From CAWFQB01 sp965277875 (GTDB lineage: Bacteria; Armatimonadota; Chthonomonadetes; Chthonomonadales; Chthonomonadaceae), in contig CBDIDV010000002.1 of assembly GCA_965277875.1 (NCBI GenBank), positions 3,596,001 to 3,660,000 on the forward strand: a DNA stretch of 64,000 bases, given 5' to 3'. Position 1 is the first letter of the stretch; each line of letters starts with the position of its first letter. The position numbers and the translations under genes were made by a program. Of the stretch, positions 53,317 through 60,695 are shown piece after piece. The notes beneath the pieces were generated by a model. It made no database searches. It saw only the letters and a list, made by a program, of their open reading frames with translations, and was not told the origin of the DNA.

Positions 53317-53330
53317 GATAGATTTTATCA
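53317..53330 (+). promoter_or_regulatory. Candidate Rrf2-regulator operator, site 2
   Basis: GATAGATTTTATCA, with GATA/TATC arms, about 22 bases after the -10. It matches site 1 at 50006-50019 in 12 of 14 bases, suggesting that one regulator controls both units, including its own gene. Confidence 0.6.
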
Positions 53331-53408
53331 GCATTGTTTTTAGTGTTTTTCGGTCTGACTTTGTCCACGCAGGGCGTCAGCGAAACAGTGCAGCAAGGCG
53401 TATCCGGC

Positions 53409-53864
53409 ATGGGGTTTTTCAATTCTAAGTTACGCTACGCGCTGTGCGCTGCGGTAGATTTGGCGATGCAGCCGAGCGGCGCGGCCTGTCAGAGCCGCGA
53501 GATCGCCGCGCGCCAGAACATTCCCGGCCCCTATCTGGATCAGATACTCGCGTCGCTCAAAAGCGCGGGTATCGTCCGCAGCGTCCGTGGGGCGGGCGGC
53601 GGCTACAATCTGGCCCGCGCGCCCGAACGTATCTGCGTGGGCGACATCGTGCGCGCCCTGATGCGCGGCGACCGCCTGTTCTCCTGCCACAGCGAGGACG
53701 AGACCGCCGATGTGCAGACGCCGGGCGTGACGTGGGTGGTGCGCGAGTTCGAGGAGCAGATCGAAATCCTGCTTACCCGTCACATGGACGCGACTACGCT
53801 CACAGACCTTGTACAGCGCAAAACTACGGTTGACGATTCATTAAGTCTTATGTCGGGAATATAG
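53409..53864 (+). CDS. Rrf2 family transcriptional regulator (CymR/IscR-like)
   Basis: A 151-residue winged-helix regulator: KLRYALCAAVDLAMQ, CQSREIAARQNIPGPYLDQILASLKSAGIVRSVRGAGGGYNLAR, typical of Rrf2. IscR-type three-Cys Fe-S spacing is not evident, so a CymR-like role is more likely; CymR controls sulfur genes together with CysK, which is encoded next. ATG 53409 begins the family sequence; the frame extends 25 codons further up. It has its own promoter and a candidate autoregulatory site. Confidence 0.87.
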   Translation: MGFFNSKLRYALCAAVDLAMQPSGAACQSREIAARQNIPGPYLDQILASLKSAGIVRSVRGAGGGYNLARAPERICVGDIVRALMRGDRLFSCHSEDETADVQTPGVTWVVREFEEQIEILLTRHMDATTLTDLVQRKTTVDDSLSLMSGI

Positions 53865-53866
53865 GA

Positions 53867-53932
53867 GAAAGGGGAAAGGAAAAAGGAGAAAGTGGCAGCG
53901 GCGTTGCTTTCTCCTTTTTCCTTTCCCCTTTC
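53867..53932. repeat. Perfect 26-bp purine/pyrimidine hairpin in the cysK leader
   Basis: The all-purine arm 53867-53892 pairs perfectly with the all-pyrimidine arm 53907-53932 around a 14-base loop. It ends five bases before the GGGAG ribosome-binding site of cysK, so it could act as an attenuator or intergenic terminator. Homopurine tracts can also form triplex DNA. Confidence 0.85.
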
Positions 53933-53947
53933 CTCTGGGAGTTCATC

Positions 53948-54883
53948 ATGCGGATCGCGGGAAATGTGACGGAACTGATCGGCAATACGCCGCTTGTGCG
54001 CTTGAACCGCGTGACCGAGGGCGCAAAGGCGCAGGTCGTGTGCAAATTAGAGTATTTTAATCCGCTTTCGAGCGTCAAGGACCGTATCGGCGTGGCGATG
54101 CTGGAGGCGGCGGAGCGGGACGGCTATATGAAACCGGGCGTCGCGATTTTGGAAGCGACGAGCGGCAATACGGGCATCGGTCTGGCGTTCGCCTGCGCCG
54201 CCAAAGGCTACAAGTGTACGCTTATCATGCCGGAAACCATGTCGCACGAGCGCCGCGCCATGCTGCGCGCCCTGGGCGCGGAACTGGTTCTCACGCCGGG
54301 CGCAGAGGGCATGATGGGGGCTATCAACAAGGCCGAAGAGATGGCCGCAAGCGACCCCGGCCACTACTACATCCCGCACCAGTTCGATAACCCCGCCAAC
54401 CCGGAAATCCACCGCACCACCACGGCCGAAGAGATATGGCGCGATACCGATGGGCAGGTAGACTTTTTGGTCGCGGGAGTCGGCACGGGCGGCACGCTCA
54501 CGGGCATCGGCGAGGTCATCAAGGCGCGCAAACCCGACTTCAAGGTCGTGGCCGTGGAGCCGACCGCGTCAGCGGTGTTAAGCGGCCAGCCTAAAGGCCG
54601 GCACTCGATCCAGGGCATCGGCGCGGGCTTTGTCCCCAACAACCTGAACACCAAAATATACGACGAGATCATTACAGTTTCGGAAGCGGACTCGATGGAC
54701 ATGGCGCGGCGTCTGGCCCGCGAGGAGGGCGTGTTCGCGGGCATCTCGTCCGGGTCGGCGGTGTGGGCCGCTTTGCAGGTGGCACGGCGCGACGAGAATG
54801 CGGGCAAACTGATTGTGGTCATCATCCCCTCGACCGGCGAGCGCTACCTGTCCACGCCCACGTACTCCATCTACGCGGACTAG
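53948..54883 (+). CDS. cysK: Cysteine synthase (O-acetylserine sulfhydrylase)
   Basis: A 311-residue PLP enzyme that makes cysteine from O-acetylserine and sulfide. PLP lysine K44 lies in PLSSVKDRI, the substrate loop is TSGNTG (71-76), and the phosphate-binding loop is GVGTGGTLTG. The C-terminal IIPSTGERYLST is normal for CysK. It follows the Rrf2 gene and the sulfur-type ABC operon, and in CymR-type systems CysK is also the signalling partner of the regulator. Confidence 0.95.
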   Translation: MRIAGNVTELIGNTPLVRLNRVTEGAKAQVVCKLEYFNPLSSVKDRIGVAMLEAAERDGYMKPGVAILEATSGNTGIGLAFACAAKGYKCTLIMPETMSHERRAMLRALGAELVLTPGAEGMMGAINKAEEMAASDPGHYYIPHQFDNPANPEIHRTTTAEEIWRDTDGQVDFLVAGVGTGGTLTGIGEVIKARKPDFKVVAVEPTASAVLSGQPKGRHSIQGIGAGFVPNNLNTKIYDEIITVSEADSMDMARRLAREEGVFAGISSGSAVWAALQVARRDENAGKLIVVIIPSTGERYLSTPTYSIYAD

Positions 54884-54909
54884 CGCATTTCAACTGTTCC
54901 ACACTGCCT

Positions 54910-55764
54910 ATGCTTTATCTCGTCGCAACCCCTATCGGCAATCTCGGTGACATCAGCCTGCGCGCGCTCGACACCCTGCGCGCCGTGGATGTCGTTGCGA
55001 GCGAGGACACCCGCAAAACGGGCCTGATGCTGCATCACTTCGAGATCCAAAAGCCGCAGATCTCCTTTCACGAGCATAATGAAGACCGGGCCAGCGAGCG
55101 CATCCTGGACATGCTGCGCGAGGGCAAAAGCGTCGCCATCGTCACGGATGCGGGAACGCCGGGCATCGCCGATCCGGGCTATGTAATGGTGCAAAAGGCG
55201 ATTGCGGACGGACACGAGTTCACGCTGATACCGGGCGCGACGGGCCTGATCATGGCCCTTGTGCTGTCGGGGCTTGCGGTGCATAGCTTCACGTTTCGAG
55301 GCTTCGGCCCGCGCAAGTCCGGGCCGCGCAAGCGCTTTTTCGAGACCGACATCGCCGCGCCGCACACCCTGATTTTTTATGAAAGCCCGTACCGGCTGGA
55401 ATCGTTTCTGCGCGACGCCCTGGACGTGTACGGCGACCGGCAGGCCGCGCTCGCCAACGACCTGACCAAAAAGTTCGAGCAGGTACAGCGCGGCCCCCTG
55501 TCCGCCCTGCTGGAAAAAGTCAAGGGCAAGACCCTCAAAGGCGAGTACGTCGTTGTAATCGCGGGCGTCGAGCGCGTGGAACGCGCGGCGCGGGGCAACA
55601 AGTACAAAAACAAAGACAGGGACGACAACGACGACGCGGATGACACCCGTTTAGGCGCACAGGATTTAGAGGAAGACGACGAAGACGATCAAGACCCAAA
55701 CGGAAATACCGGCGATGACGAAGGCGCAGAGTGGGAAGACGAAGGCGCGGGCGATGCCGACTAA
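54910..55764 (+). CDS. rsmI: 16S rRNA (cytidine1402-2'-O)-methyltransferase
   Basis: A 284-residue SAM-dependent methyltransferase of the tetrapyrrole methylase fold, modifying C1402 in the decoding centre of 16S rRNA. Start MLYLVATPIGNLGDISLRAL, then ASEDTRKTG, FHEHNE, VTDAGTPGIADPG and FYESPYRLE. After residue about 225 comes a tail of some 60 residues rich in Asp and Glu (QDLEEDDEDDQDPNG), absent in standard RsmI. ATG 54910 starts the family sequence. It overlaps the tgt start. Confidence 0.92.
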   Translation: MLYLVATPIGNLGDISLRALDTLRAVDVVASEDTRKTGLMLHHFEIQKPQISFHEHNEDRASERILDMLREGKSVAIVTDAGTPGIADPGYVMVQKAIADGHEFTLIPGATGLIMALVLSGLAVHSFTFRGFGPRKSGPRKRFFETDIAAPHTLIFYESPYRLESFLRDALDVYGDRQAALANDLTKKFEQVQRGPLSALLEKVKGKTLKGEYVVVIAGVERVERAARGNKYKNKDRDDNDDADDTRLGAQDLEEDDEDDQDPNGNTGDDEGAEWEDEGAGDAD

Positions 55765-57127
55765 AACCCGGCGAGCAGCGGCAAACAGGGAAGCGGAAAC
55801 AGAGGAAACAAGGGAGCAGGAAACGGAGGGCGTCAGCCTTGACCTGGTCTCGGAACTGGCCCGTATGGATGCGCCGCCTGCCGCTTCGCAGGCGTCGTTC
55901 GCCCCTCTGCCGCTTGTGCATGGCACATTGCAGTTGCCCATCTATCTGCCGGACGCCACTCTGGGCGTGGTGCGGGCCGTAGATGCAAGTGATTTGGAAC
56001 AGGTAGGCATCGAGGCGCTTGTGATGAACGTGTTTCACCTGATGCAGAAACCCGGCTCGTCCACAATCGCCGCGCTGGGCGGGCTGCACAGCATGGCGCA
56101 TTGGCCGCGCCCCATCATCACGGATTCGGGCGGCTTTCAGGCGTACTCCCTGGTACGGCAAAACGCCAAGTTCGGCAAGCTCAACGAGCAGGGCATCCAC
56201 TTCAAGCCCGAAGGCGCGGAGCGCGAGTTTCAGCTGACGCCCGAAAAAAGCGTCCAGTTACAGCTCTCGTATGGCGCGGACGTGGTCATCTGTCTGGACG
56301 ACTGCACCAATGTCGCCGACAGCGATGCCGAGCAGAGGCAGTCGGTCGAGCGCACCGTGAAATGGGCCAAACGCTGCAAGGATGAGTTCGTCAAGCAATT
56401 AACAGCGCGCAAAATCGCGTACACGCCAACGCGCAAACCGGGCGACACGCCGCGCCCCCTGCTCTTTGGCGTGATACAGGGCGGCGGGCAGGCGAGTATG
56501 CGGCAGGAATGCGCCCGCCGCCTGCTGGAGATCGGATTTGACGGGTATGGGTACGGCGGCTGGCCCCTGGACGCGAACGGCAGCCTGCTTGCCGACATGC
56601 TCCAGGCCACGCGCGAGGCCGTCCCTGCCGAGTACCCGATGCACGCGCTGGGCATCGGGTCGCCCGACAGCGTGGTGCAGTGCGTGCGCATGGGGTACGG
56701 CATTTTCGACTGCGCCCTGCCCACAAGAGACGCCCGCAACGGTCGTTTGTACGTGTGGAAGTCCGACCCCGCCACGCCGGATTTCACGTCCGACCTGCTC
56801 GTCAAGCGCGACTGGCACGACACGCTGTACATTGACGACGAAAAGCACATCAAGACCAACAAGCCGATTTCTCCGTACTGCGATTGCCCTACGTGTCAGC
56901 GCTACGCCATCGGCTATCTGCGCCATTTACGTAAGTCAGGCGAAACGCTGTACTTCCGCCTTGCCACCCTGCACAACCTGCGCTTCATGACGCAGCTCAT
57001 CGCGCAGCTACGACAGGGCAAAAACGGACAGGCAGAACATAAGATCGCACAGGACGCCCTGCCAACACATACAATGGACGCGACAGATGCGGCAAGTACG
57101 ACGAATACGACAGGAACGCAGCCATGA
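55754..57127 (+). CDS. tgt: tRNA-guanine transglycosylase, divergent substrate loop
   Basis: A 457-residue base-exchange enzyme. Catalytic residues are kept: D124 (ITDSGGFQ) and nucleophile D319 (FDCALPTRDARNG), with the zinc site CDCPTC plus His in TLHNL. The substrate loop that reads GGLAVGE in preQ1-using enzymes is GGWPLDAN here (268-275), so the usual Leu/Ala/Glu contacts are missing. The N-terminal 45 residues are a charged low-complexity tail. ATG 55754 overlaps rsmI by 11 bases; ATG 55715 is also possible. The stop overlaps the next gene by four bases. A different 7-deazaguanine or even a different RNA is possible. Confidence 0.85.
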   Translation: MPTKTRRAAANREAETEETREQETEGVSLDLVSELARMDAPPAASQASFAPLPLVHGTLQLPIYLPDATLGVVRAVDASDLEQVGIEALVMNVFHLMQKPGSSTIAALGGLHSMAHWPRPIITDSGGFQAYSLVRQNAKFGKLNEQGIHFKPEGAEREFQLTPEKSVQLQLSYGADVVICLDDCTNVADSDAEQRQSVERTVKWAKRCKDEFVKQLTARKIAYTPTRKPGDTPRPLLFGVIQGGGQASMRQECARRLLEIGFDGYGYGGWPLDANGSLLADMLQATREAVPAEYPMHALGIGSPDSVVQCVRMGYGIFDCALPTRDARNGRLYVWKSDPATPDFTSDLLVKRDWHDTLYIDDEKHIKTNKPISPYCDCPTCQRYAIGYLRHLRKSGETLYFRLATLHNLRFMTQLIAQLRQGKNGQAEHKIAQDALPTHTMDATDAASTTNTTGTQP

Positions 57128-58002
57128 GCGGCGCGACGGAACGATCCACCCCCAATGCCGCGACTGCTCTGGACGCCCTCGTAACCGAAATACAGGCGAG
57201 CGCCAAATACCGCCATGTCTGCCCCGATCTAATACGGCGTCTGGGCGCAAAGGAACTCGGCGCAAAACGCAGTCTTAAAGAGGCCGTCAAAGAAACCAAA
57301 AACACCCTGCATCAGATCGGCGGCGCGTTCCTCGACCGTCCACCGCATTATGCCGGTTGGCGCGAACAACTAAAACAGGCCGCCGACACGCCCTCTGTCT
57401 CCTCTTCTCCTCTTCCCCTCCTCCCCTCTTCTGTTTTTCCGCAATCATTAAAGGCCGTGTGCGTAAACATCATGGACAATCACGCGTCCACGCGGGAACG
57501 CCTGCCCCTGCTCGAAACCTTTTACGCGCAGACGCTGGCCCGCATCGCGCCCGTGCGCTCGATTTTGGACGTGTGCTGCGGCCTGAACCCGCTCGCTCTG
57601 CCGTGGATGCCGCTCGCCCCCGATGCCGCGTACTACGCCTGCGATATTTACGGCGACATGATGGCGTTCCATAACGCTTTTTTCGCGCTCGCGGGCGTAA
57701 CCGGACACGCGCAGACGTGGGACGCGGCGCACACCCCGCCCACGCAGTCCGCGCATGTCGCCCTGCTGCTCAAAGCCCTGCCGCCCCTGGAACAAACGAA
57801 CAAAGCCGCCGCCCTATACCTGTTACGATCTTTGCAGGCCGAGCACATCCTTGTATCGTTCCCGACCCGCACCCTGGGCGGCAAGAACAAGAACATGGGC
57901 GCACATTACGAAACCCGCTTCCGCGCCCTGATCGCCGAAGAACCTTGGCACATCGAACGCCATGAGTTCACCAATGAATTGTGTTTCCTAGTCAGCAAAT
58001 GA
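57124..58002 (+). CDS. FmrO/ArmA-like 16S rRNA methyltransferase
   Basis: A 292-residue SAM-dependent methylase resembling the family that methylates G1405 of 16S rRNA and gives aminoglycoside resistance in producers (FmrO, GrmB) and in ArmA/Rmt carriers. Shared features: KYRHVCPDLIRRLGAKEL, KEAVKETKNTLHQIGGAFL, HASTRERLPLLETFY (120-134) and the SAM motif LDVCCGLNPLALPWM (148-162). A Ser/Pro/Leu-rich insert at 90-107 is encoded by a pyrimidine tract. It overlaps tgt by ATGA, so it is co-translated with RNA-modification genes, which suggests a housekeeping rather than an acquired role. Confidence 0.8.
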   Translation: MSGATERSTPNAATALDALVTEIQASAKYRHVCPDLIRRLGAKELGAKRSLKEAVKETKNTLHQIGGAFLDRPPHYAGWREQLKQAADTPSVSSSPLPLLPSSVFPQSLKAVCVNIMDNHASTRERLPLLETFYAQTLARIAPVRSILDVCCGLNPLALPWMPLAPDAAYYACDIYGDMMAFHNAFFALAGVTGHAQTWDAAHTPPTQSAHVALLLKALPPLEQTNKAAALYLLRSLQAEHILVSFPTRTLGGKNKNMGAHYETRFRALIAEEPWHIERHEFTNELCFLVSK

Positions 58003-58071
58003 CAAGCGTACCGCGTCAGGGCGTGTGGCATAATAGTGCAGAAGATACATTTTAAGATTGGAGGATTATAC

Positions 58072-58338
58072 ATGACTCTGCCACAAATATACGAGGGAAC
58101 CCTTGACGAGATTGTAGCCCGCTACGGCAAAGAACTGAATGGCCGCCGCTTGAAGGTAATCGTAGACGACGATGCCGCGTCTGCCAATCAAAAAAATCTT
58201 CCCTTCTACGAAACCGCCACGCCCGAAGAGTGGTCACGCGCTTTGAGCGAGTGGGCTGCCAGTCACGATGCCACAATTCCGTTGCTTTCGGATGATGCCG
58301 TCGAGCGTGAAAGCATTTATGAGGAACGCGGCAAATGA
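58072..58338 (+). CDS. Antitoxin-like partner of a PIN-domain toxin (pair 3)
   Basis: An 88-residue protein: QIYEGTLDEIVARYGKELNGRRLKVIV at the N-terminus, then an acidic part with PFYETATPEEWSRALSEWAASH and a charged end. GGAGG lies just before ATG 58072. It overlaps the toxin gene by ATGA. The N-terminus resembles small antitoxins paired with PIN proteins in Cyanobacteria and Armatimonadota. Confidence 0.75.
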   Translation: MTLPQIYEGTLDEIVARYGKELNGRRLKVIVDDDAASANQKNLPFYETATPEEWSRALSEWAASHDATIPLLSDDAVERESIYEERGK

Positions 58339-58805
58339 GTTTCGTAGAGGTGGACACGAACATCCTTTTGCGGGGCGCACAGCCAACGCACCCGATGCAC
58401 AAGGCGGCGATAGACGCGCAGAAGGAACTGATACGACGCGGTGCACAGCCTTGCCTTGTCGCGCAAAACCTCATCGAGTTCCGGGCAGTGGCGACGCGGC
58501 CTGCCGCCGTAAACGGTTTGGGCATGAACCAGGCAACCGCTGACGCCGAAATAGTACGAATGAAACTGCTTTATCCTATTTTTCTGGACGTACCTGCCAT
58601 ACTTGCCGAGTGGGAACGCCTGGTAAGTCTCTACGGCTCGGAGGGCAAGCAGAACCATGACGCCCGGATCGTAGCGGCTATGATGGTACATGGCATTACA
58701 ACTCTGCTCACTTTCAATAAGAGCGATTTTCTCCGCTACACAGGAATTACGGTTCTCACTCCCCAGGACGTGCTGACGCCTCCCGCAAGTACAACTCCTA
58801 AATGA
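58335..58805 (+). CDS. PIN-domain ribonuclease toxin (pair 3)
   Basis: A 156-residue PIN nuclease with D7 (VEVDTNILLRG), E49 (NLIEFRAV), D109 (QNHDARIVA) and D131 (NKSDFLRY). It belongs to a different PIN subfamily from pairs 1 and 2. Translation is coupled to the antitoxin (ATGA). Confidence 0.86.
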   Translation: MSFVEVDTNILLRGAQPTHPMHKAAIDAQKELIRRGAQPCLVAQNLIEFRAVATRPAAVNGLGMNQATADAEIVRMKLLYPIFLDVPAILAEWERLVSLYGSEGKQNHDARIVAAMMVHGITTLLTFNKSDFLRYTGITVLTPQDVLTPPASTTPK

Positions 58806-58827
58806 ACACCAACAGAAATACTTATCT

Positions 58828-59514
58828 ATGCCCCTTTGCCGTTTAGATTTGCATCTGCATACCGAATACTCGTTTGACAGCGATACCGACATCGAGGCTG
58901 TGGAGGCGCACTGCCTGCGTCGCGGCCTGACGGGGCTTGCCGTGACCGACCATGACACAATCCAGGGCGCGCTGCGCCTGCGCGACCGGGCGCGTTCGAT
59001 CCGGGTCATCGTGGGCGAGGAGATCACGACGCGGGACGGGGATGTTGTCGGGTTGTTCCTCAAAGAGACGATCAAGCCGCGCATGTCCGCCTTAGATACC
59101 ATGCAGGCCATTCACGCGCAGGGCGGCGTCGTGTACGTTCCCCATCCATTCGATAAGAAGCGGGCGCGGGCGAGCGGGGGCGCGTCCCTGACCGAGGCCA
59201 TGGCGCAGATAGACATCATCGAAACGTTCAACGGCAAGGTGGGCAGCGACCATTATAACGACCTTGCCGCGCAGTTCGCGCAAAGACATCACAAACTCGG
59301 CGGCGGCGGCAGCGACGCGCACAGCTTAAGGGACATCGGCAGCGTTTACAACGAATTGGAACTGCCCGCCGATTTTACTGCGCAGCAATTTCTGGCCGGC
59401 ATGAGCGGCGCGAAGATCGTCGGCATACGGCGCGGCAAATGGGGCGGGGCCATCACCATCGCGCGCCGCCCCTTTGCGCTGGGCCTGCGCCGTCTGCAAA
59501 GGAAGCGGCCATGA
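58828..59514 (+). CDS. PHP-domain phosphoesterase
   Basis: A 228-residue metal-dependent phosphoesterase with all PHP motifs: HLHTEYS (9-15), TDHDT (40-44), VGEEIT, VPHPFD and GGSDAHSL. Similar proteins hydrolyse nucleoside 3',5'-bisphosphates or small phosphoesters. The last codon overlaps the start of the lipid kinase gene (ATGA). Confidence 0.88.
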   Translation: MPLCRLDLHLHTEYSFDSDTDIEAVEAHCLRRGLTGLAVTDHDTIQGALRLRDRARSIRVIVGEEITTRDGDVVGLFLKETIKPRMSALDTMQAIHAQGGVVYVPHPFDKKRARASGGASLTEAMAQIDIIETFNGKVGSDHYNDLAAQFAQRHHKLGGGGSDAHSLRDIGSVYNELELPADFTAQQFLAGMSGAKIVGIRRGKWGGAITIARRPFALGLRRLQRKRP

Positions 59515-60572
59515 CAGCTTCAACGCGGCGGTGTCTGATTCTTGCCAATCCCCAGGCGGGAGCTTTGTCGCGGAAGGCGCGGCGGGCGCGGTTGTGGGCG
59601 AAGGCGGACATACTGGAATTGCTGCCCCGCCGTCCCGATTACGGCGTTTCTCCCGGACTTGAACTGCTCACGGATGCGGCGCAGCGGGCGGGCGTCATCG
59701 CGCAGGTGGAGGAAGCGCCCCCGTTCAAGGACTACGAACGTCTGGCGCGGCGAATGCGCGCGGCCTGCGAGGAGGGTATTGACACGATTGTAGCCGTGGG
59801 TGGAGACGGCACGGTACGCGCGTTCGCGCAGACGCTGCTGCAATTCGGATTAAGTGAGCGGCTCGCCCTGGGCATTTTGCCGCTGGGCACGGCCAATAAT
59901 GTAGCGCATTCGCTGATGATTCCCTTCGACCTTGACGCCGCCATGCAGGTTCTCGCCGAAGGCGCGGAACGGCGCATAGACGCGGGGCTTGTCAGCGGAG
60001 AGTATTTTCTGGAAGCGGCGGGCGTGGGTTTATTCGCCGACGCCATGCAGGGATTCGGCAGGGAAGAGCCGCGCCCGTGGCAGATCGGGCGGCTGCTGCG
60101 CGTGCTGGGGCCGCTGTTCTGGAACCATCGCGCCCGCACCCTGCAAATCACATTAGACGGCAGGCGCGAACTGGATGAGGCGGTTATGATTGCGGTCGCC
60201 AATGGCCCGTATCTGGGCGAAGGCGTCGCGCTCGCGCCGGGCGCGGCCCTGTCCGATGGCCTGTTCGATGTGATTCTTGTGGGCGCAATCAGCCGTAGCG
60301 AACTGGTGACATTTGCCCGCGCCGTGCTGCACGGCACGCATCTTGAACTGCCGTTTGTACGGCGCGTACAGGCGCAGTGCGTAGAAATTCGCCGCGTACA
60401 TCACACGCACCACGCCCTGCCCGTTCACGCCGACGACCACATCGCCGCCCGCACCCCCGTCGTCATCAGCCTCGTTCCCGACGCTCTGCGCGTCCTAGCC
60501 CCAAAAGAGCCAACAAATGAGGTACAACAATACCCATCCACAGGAAAATACAACGATTTTACCGCAGATTGA
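59511..60572 (+). CDS. Diacylglycerol-kinase-type lipid kinase (YegS/DgkB-like)
   Basis: A 353-residue kinase with the DAGK catalytic domain: ILANPQAG near the start, nucleotide loop VGGDGT (96-101), LPLGTANNVA and the C-terminal SDGLFDVILV. It would phosphorylate diacylglycerol or another lipid. ATG 59511 overlaps the PHP stop. The last 20 residues (YPSTGKYNDFTAD) and the stop codon lie in inverted repeat D, so the repeat appears to have replaced the original 3' end. Confidence 0.87.
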   Translation: MTASTRRCLILANPQAGALSRKARRARLWAKADILELLPRRPDYGVSPGLELLTDAAQRAGVIAQVEEAPPFKDYERLARRMRAACEEGIDTIVAVGGDGTVRAFAQTLLQFGLSERLALGILPLGTANNVAHSLMIPFDLDAAMQVLAEGAERRIDAGLVSGEYFLEAAGVGLFADAMQGFGREEPRPWQIGRLLRVLGPLFWNHRARTLQITLDGRRELDEAVMIAVANGPYLGEGVALAPGAALSDGLFDVILVGAISRSELVTFARAVLHGTHLELPFVRRVQAQCVEIRRVHHTHHALPVHADDHIAARTPVVISLVPDALRVLAPKEPTNEVQQYPSTGKYNDFTAD

Positions 60573-60649
60573 GCGGATGAAACAGATGAACGCAGATCTC
60601 TTAAAGATGATCCGTGTTTATCTGCTTCATTCGTGTCATCAGCGGTAAA
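60558..60649. repeat. Intergenic inverted repeat D
   Basis: Imperfect dyad: the left half TTTACCGCAGATTGAGCGG... and the complement of the right half agree at roughly three of four positions over about 40 bases, both built of GGAT/AGAT quasi-repeats. It overlaps the end of the lipid kinase gene. Confidence 0.7.
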
Positions 60650-60695
60650 GCATTCCCCTGTTCCTGGTGGTGGAAAAGCTTTCTGGAGGTTTGTC

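Noticed and set aside
55754..57127. Assignment of the Tgt-like protein and the RapA-like helicase to a dpd DNA-modification cluster
   Set aside because: The Tgt retains tRNA-type zinc and catalytic motifs, lies 22 kb from the helicase, and no other dpd gene is present.
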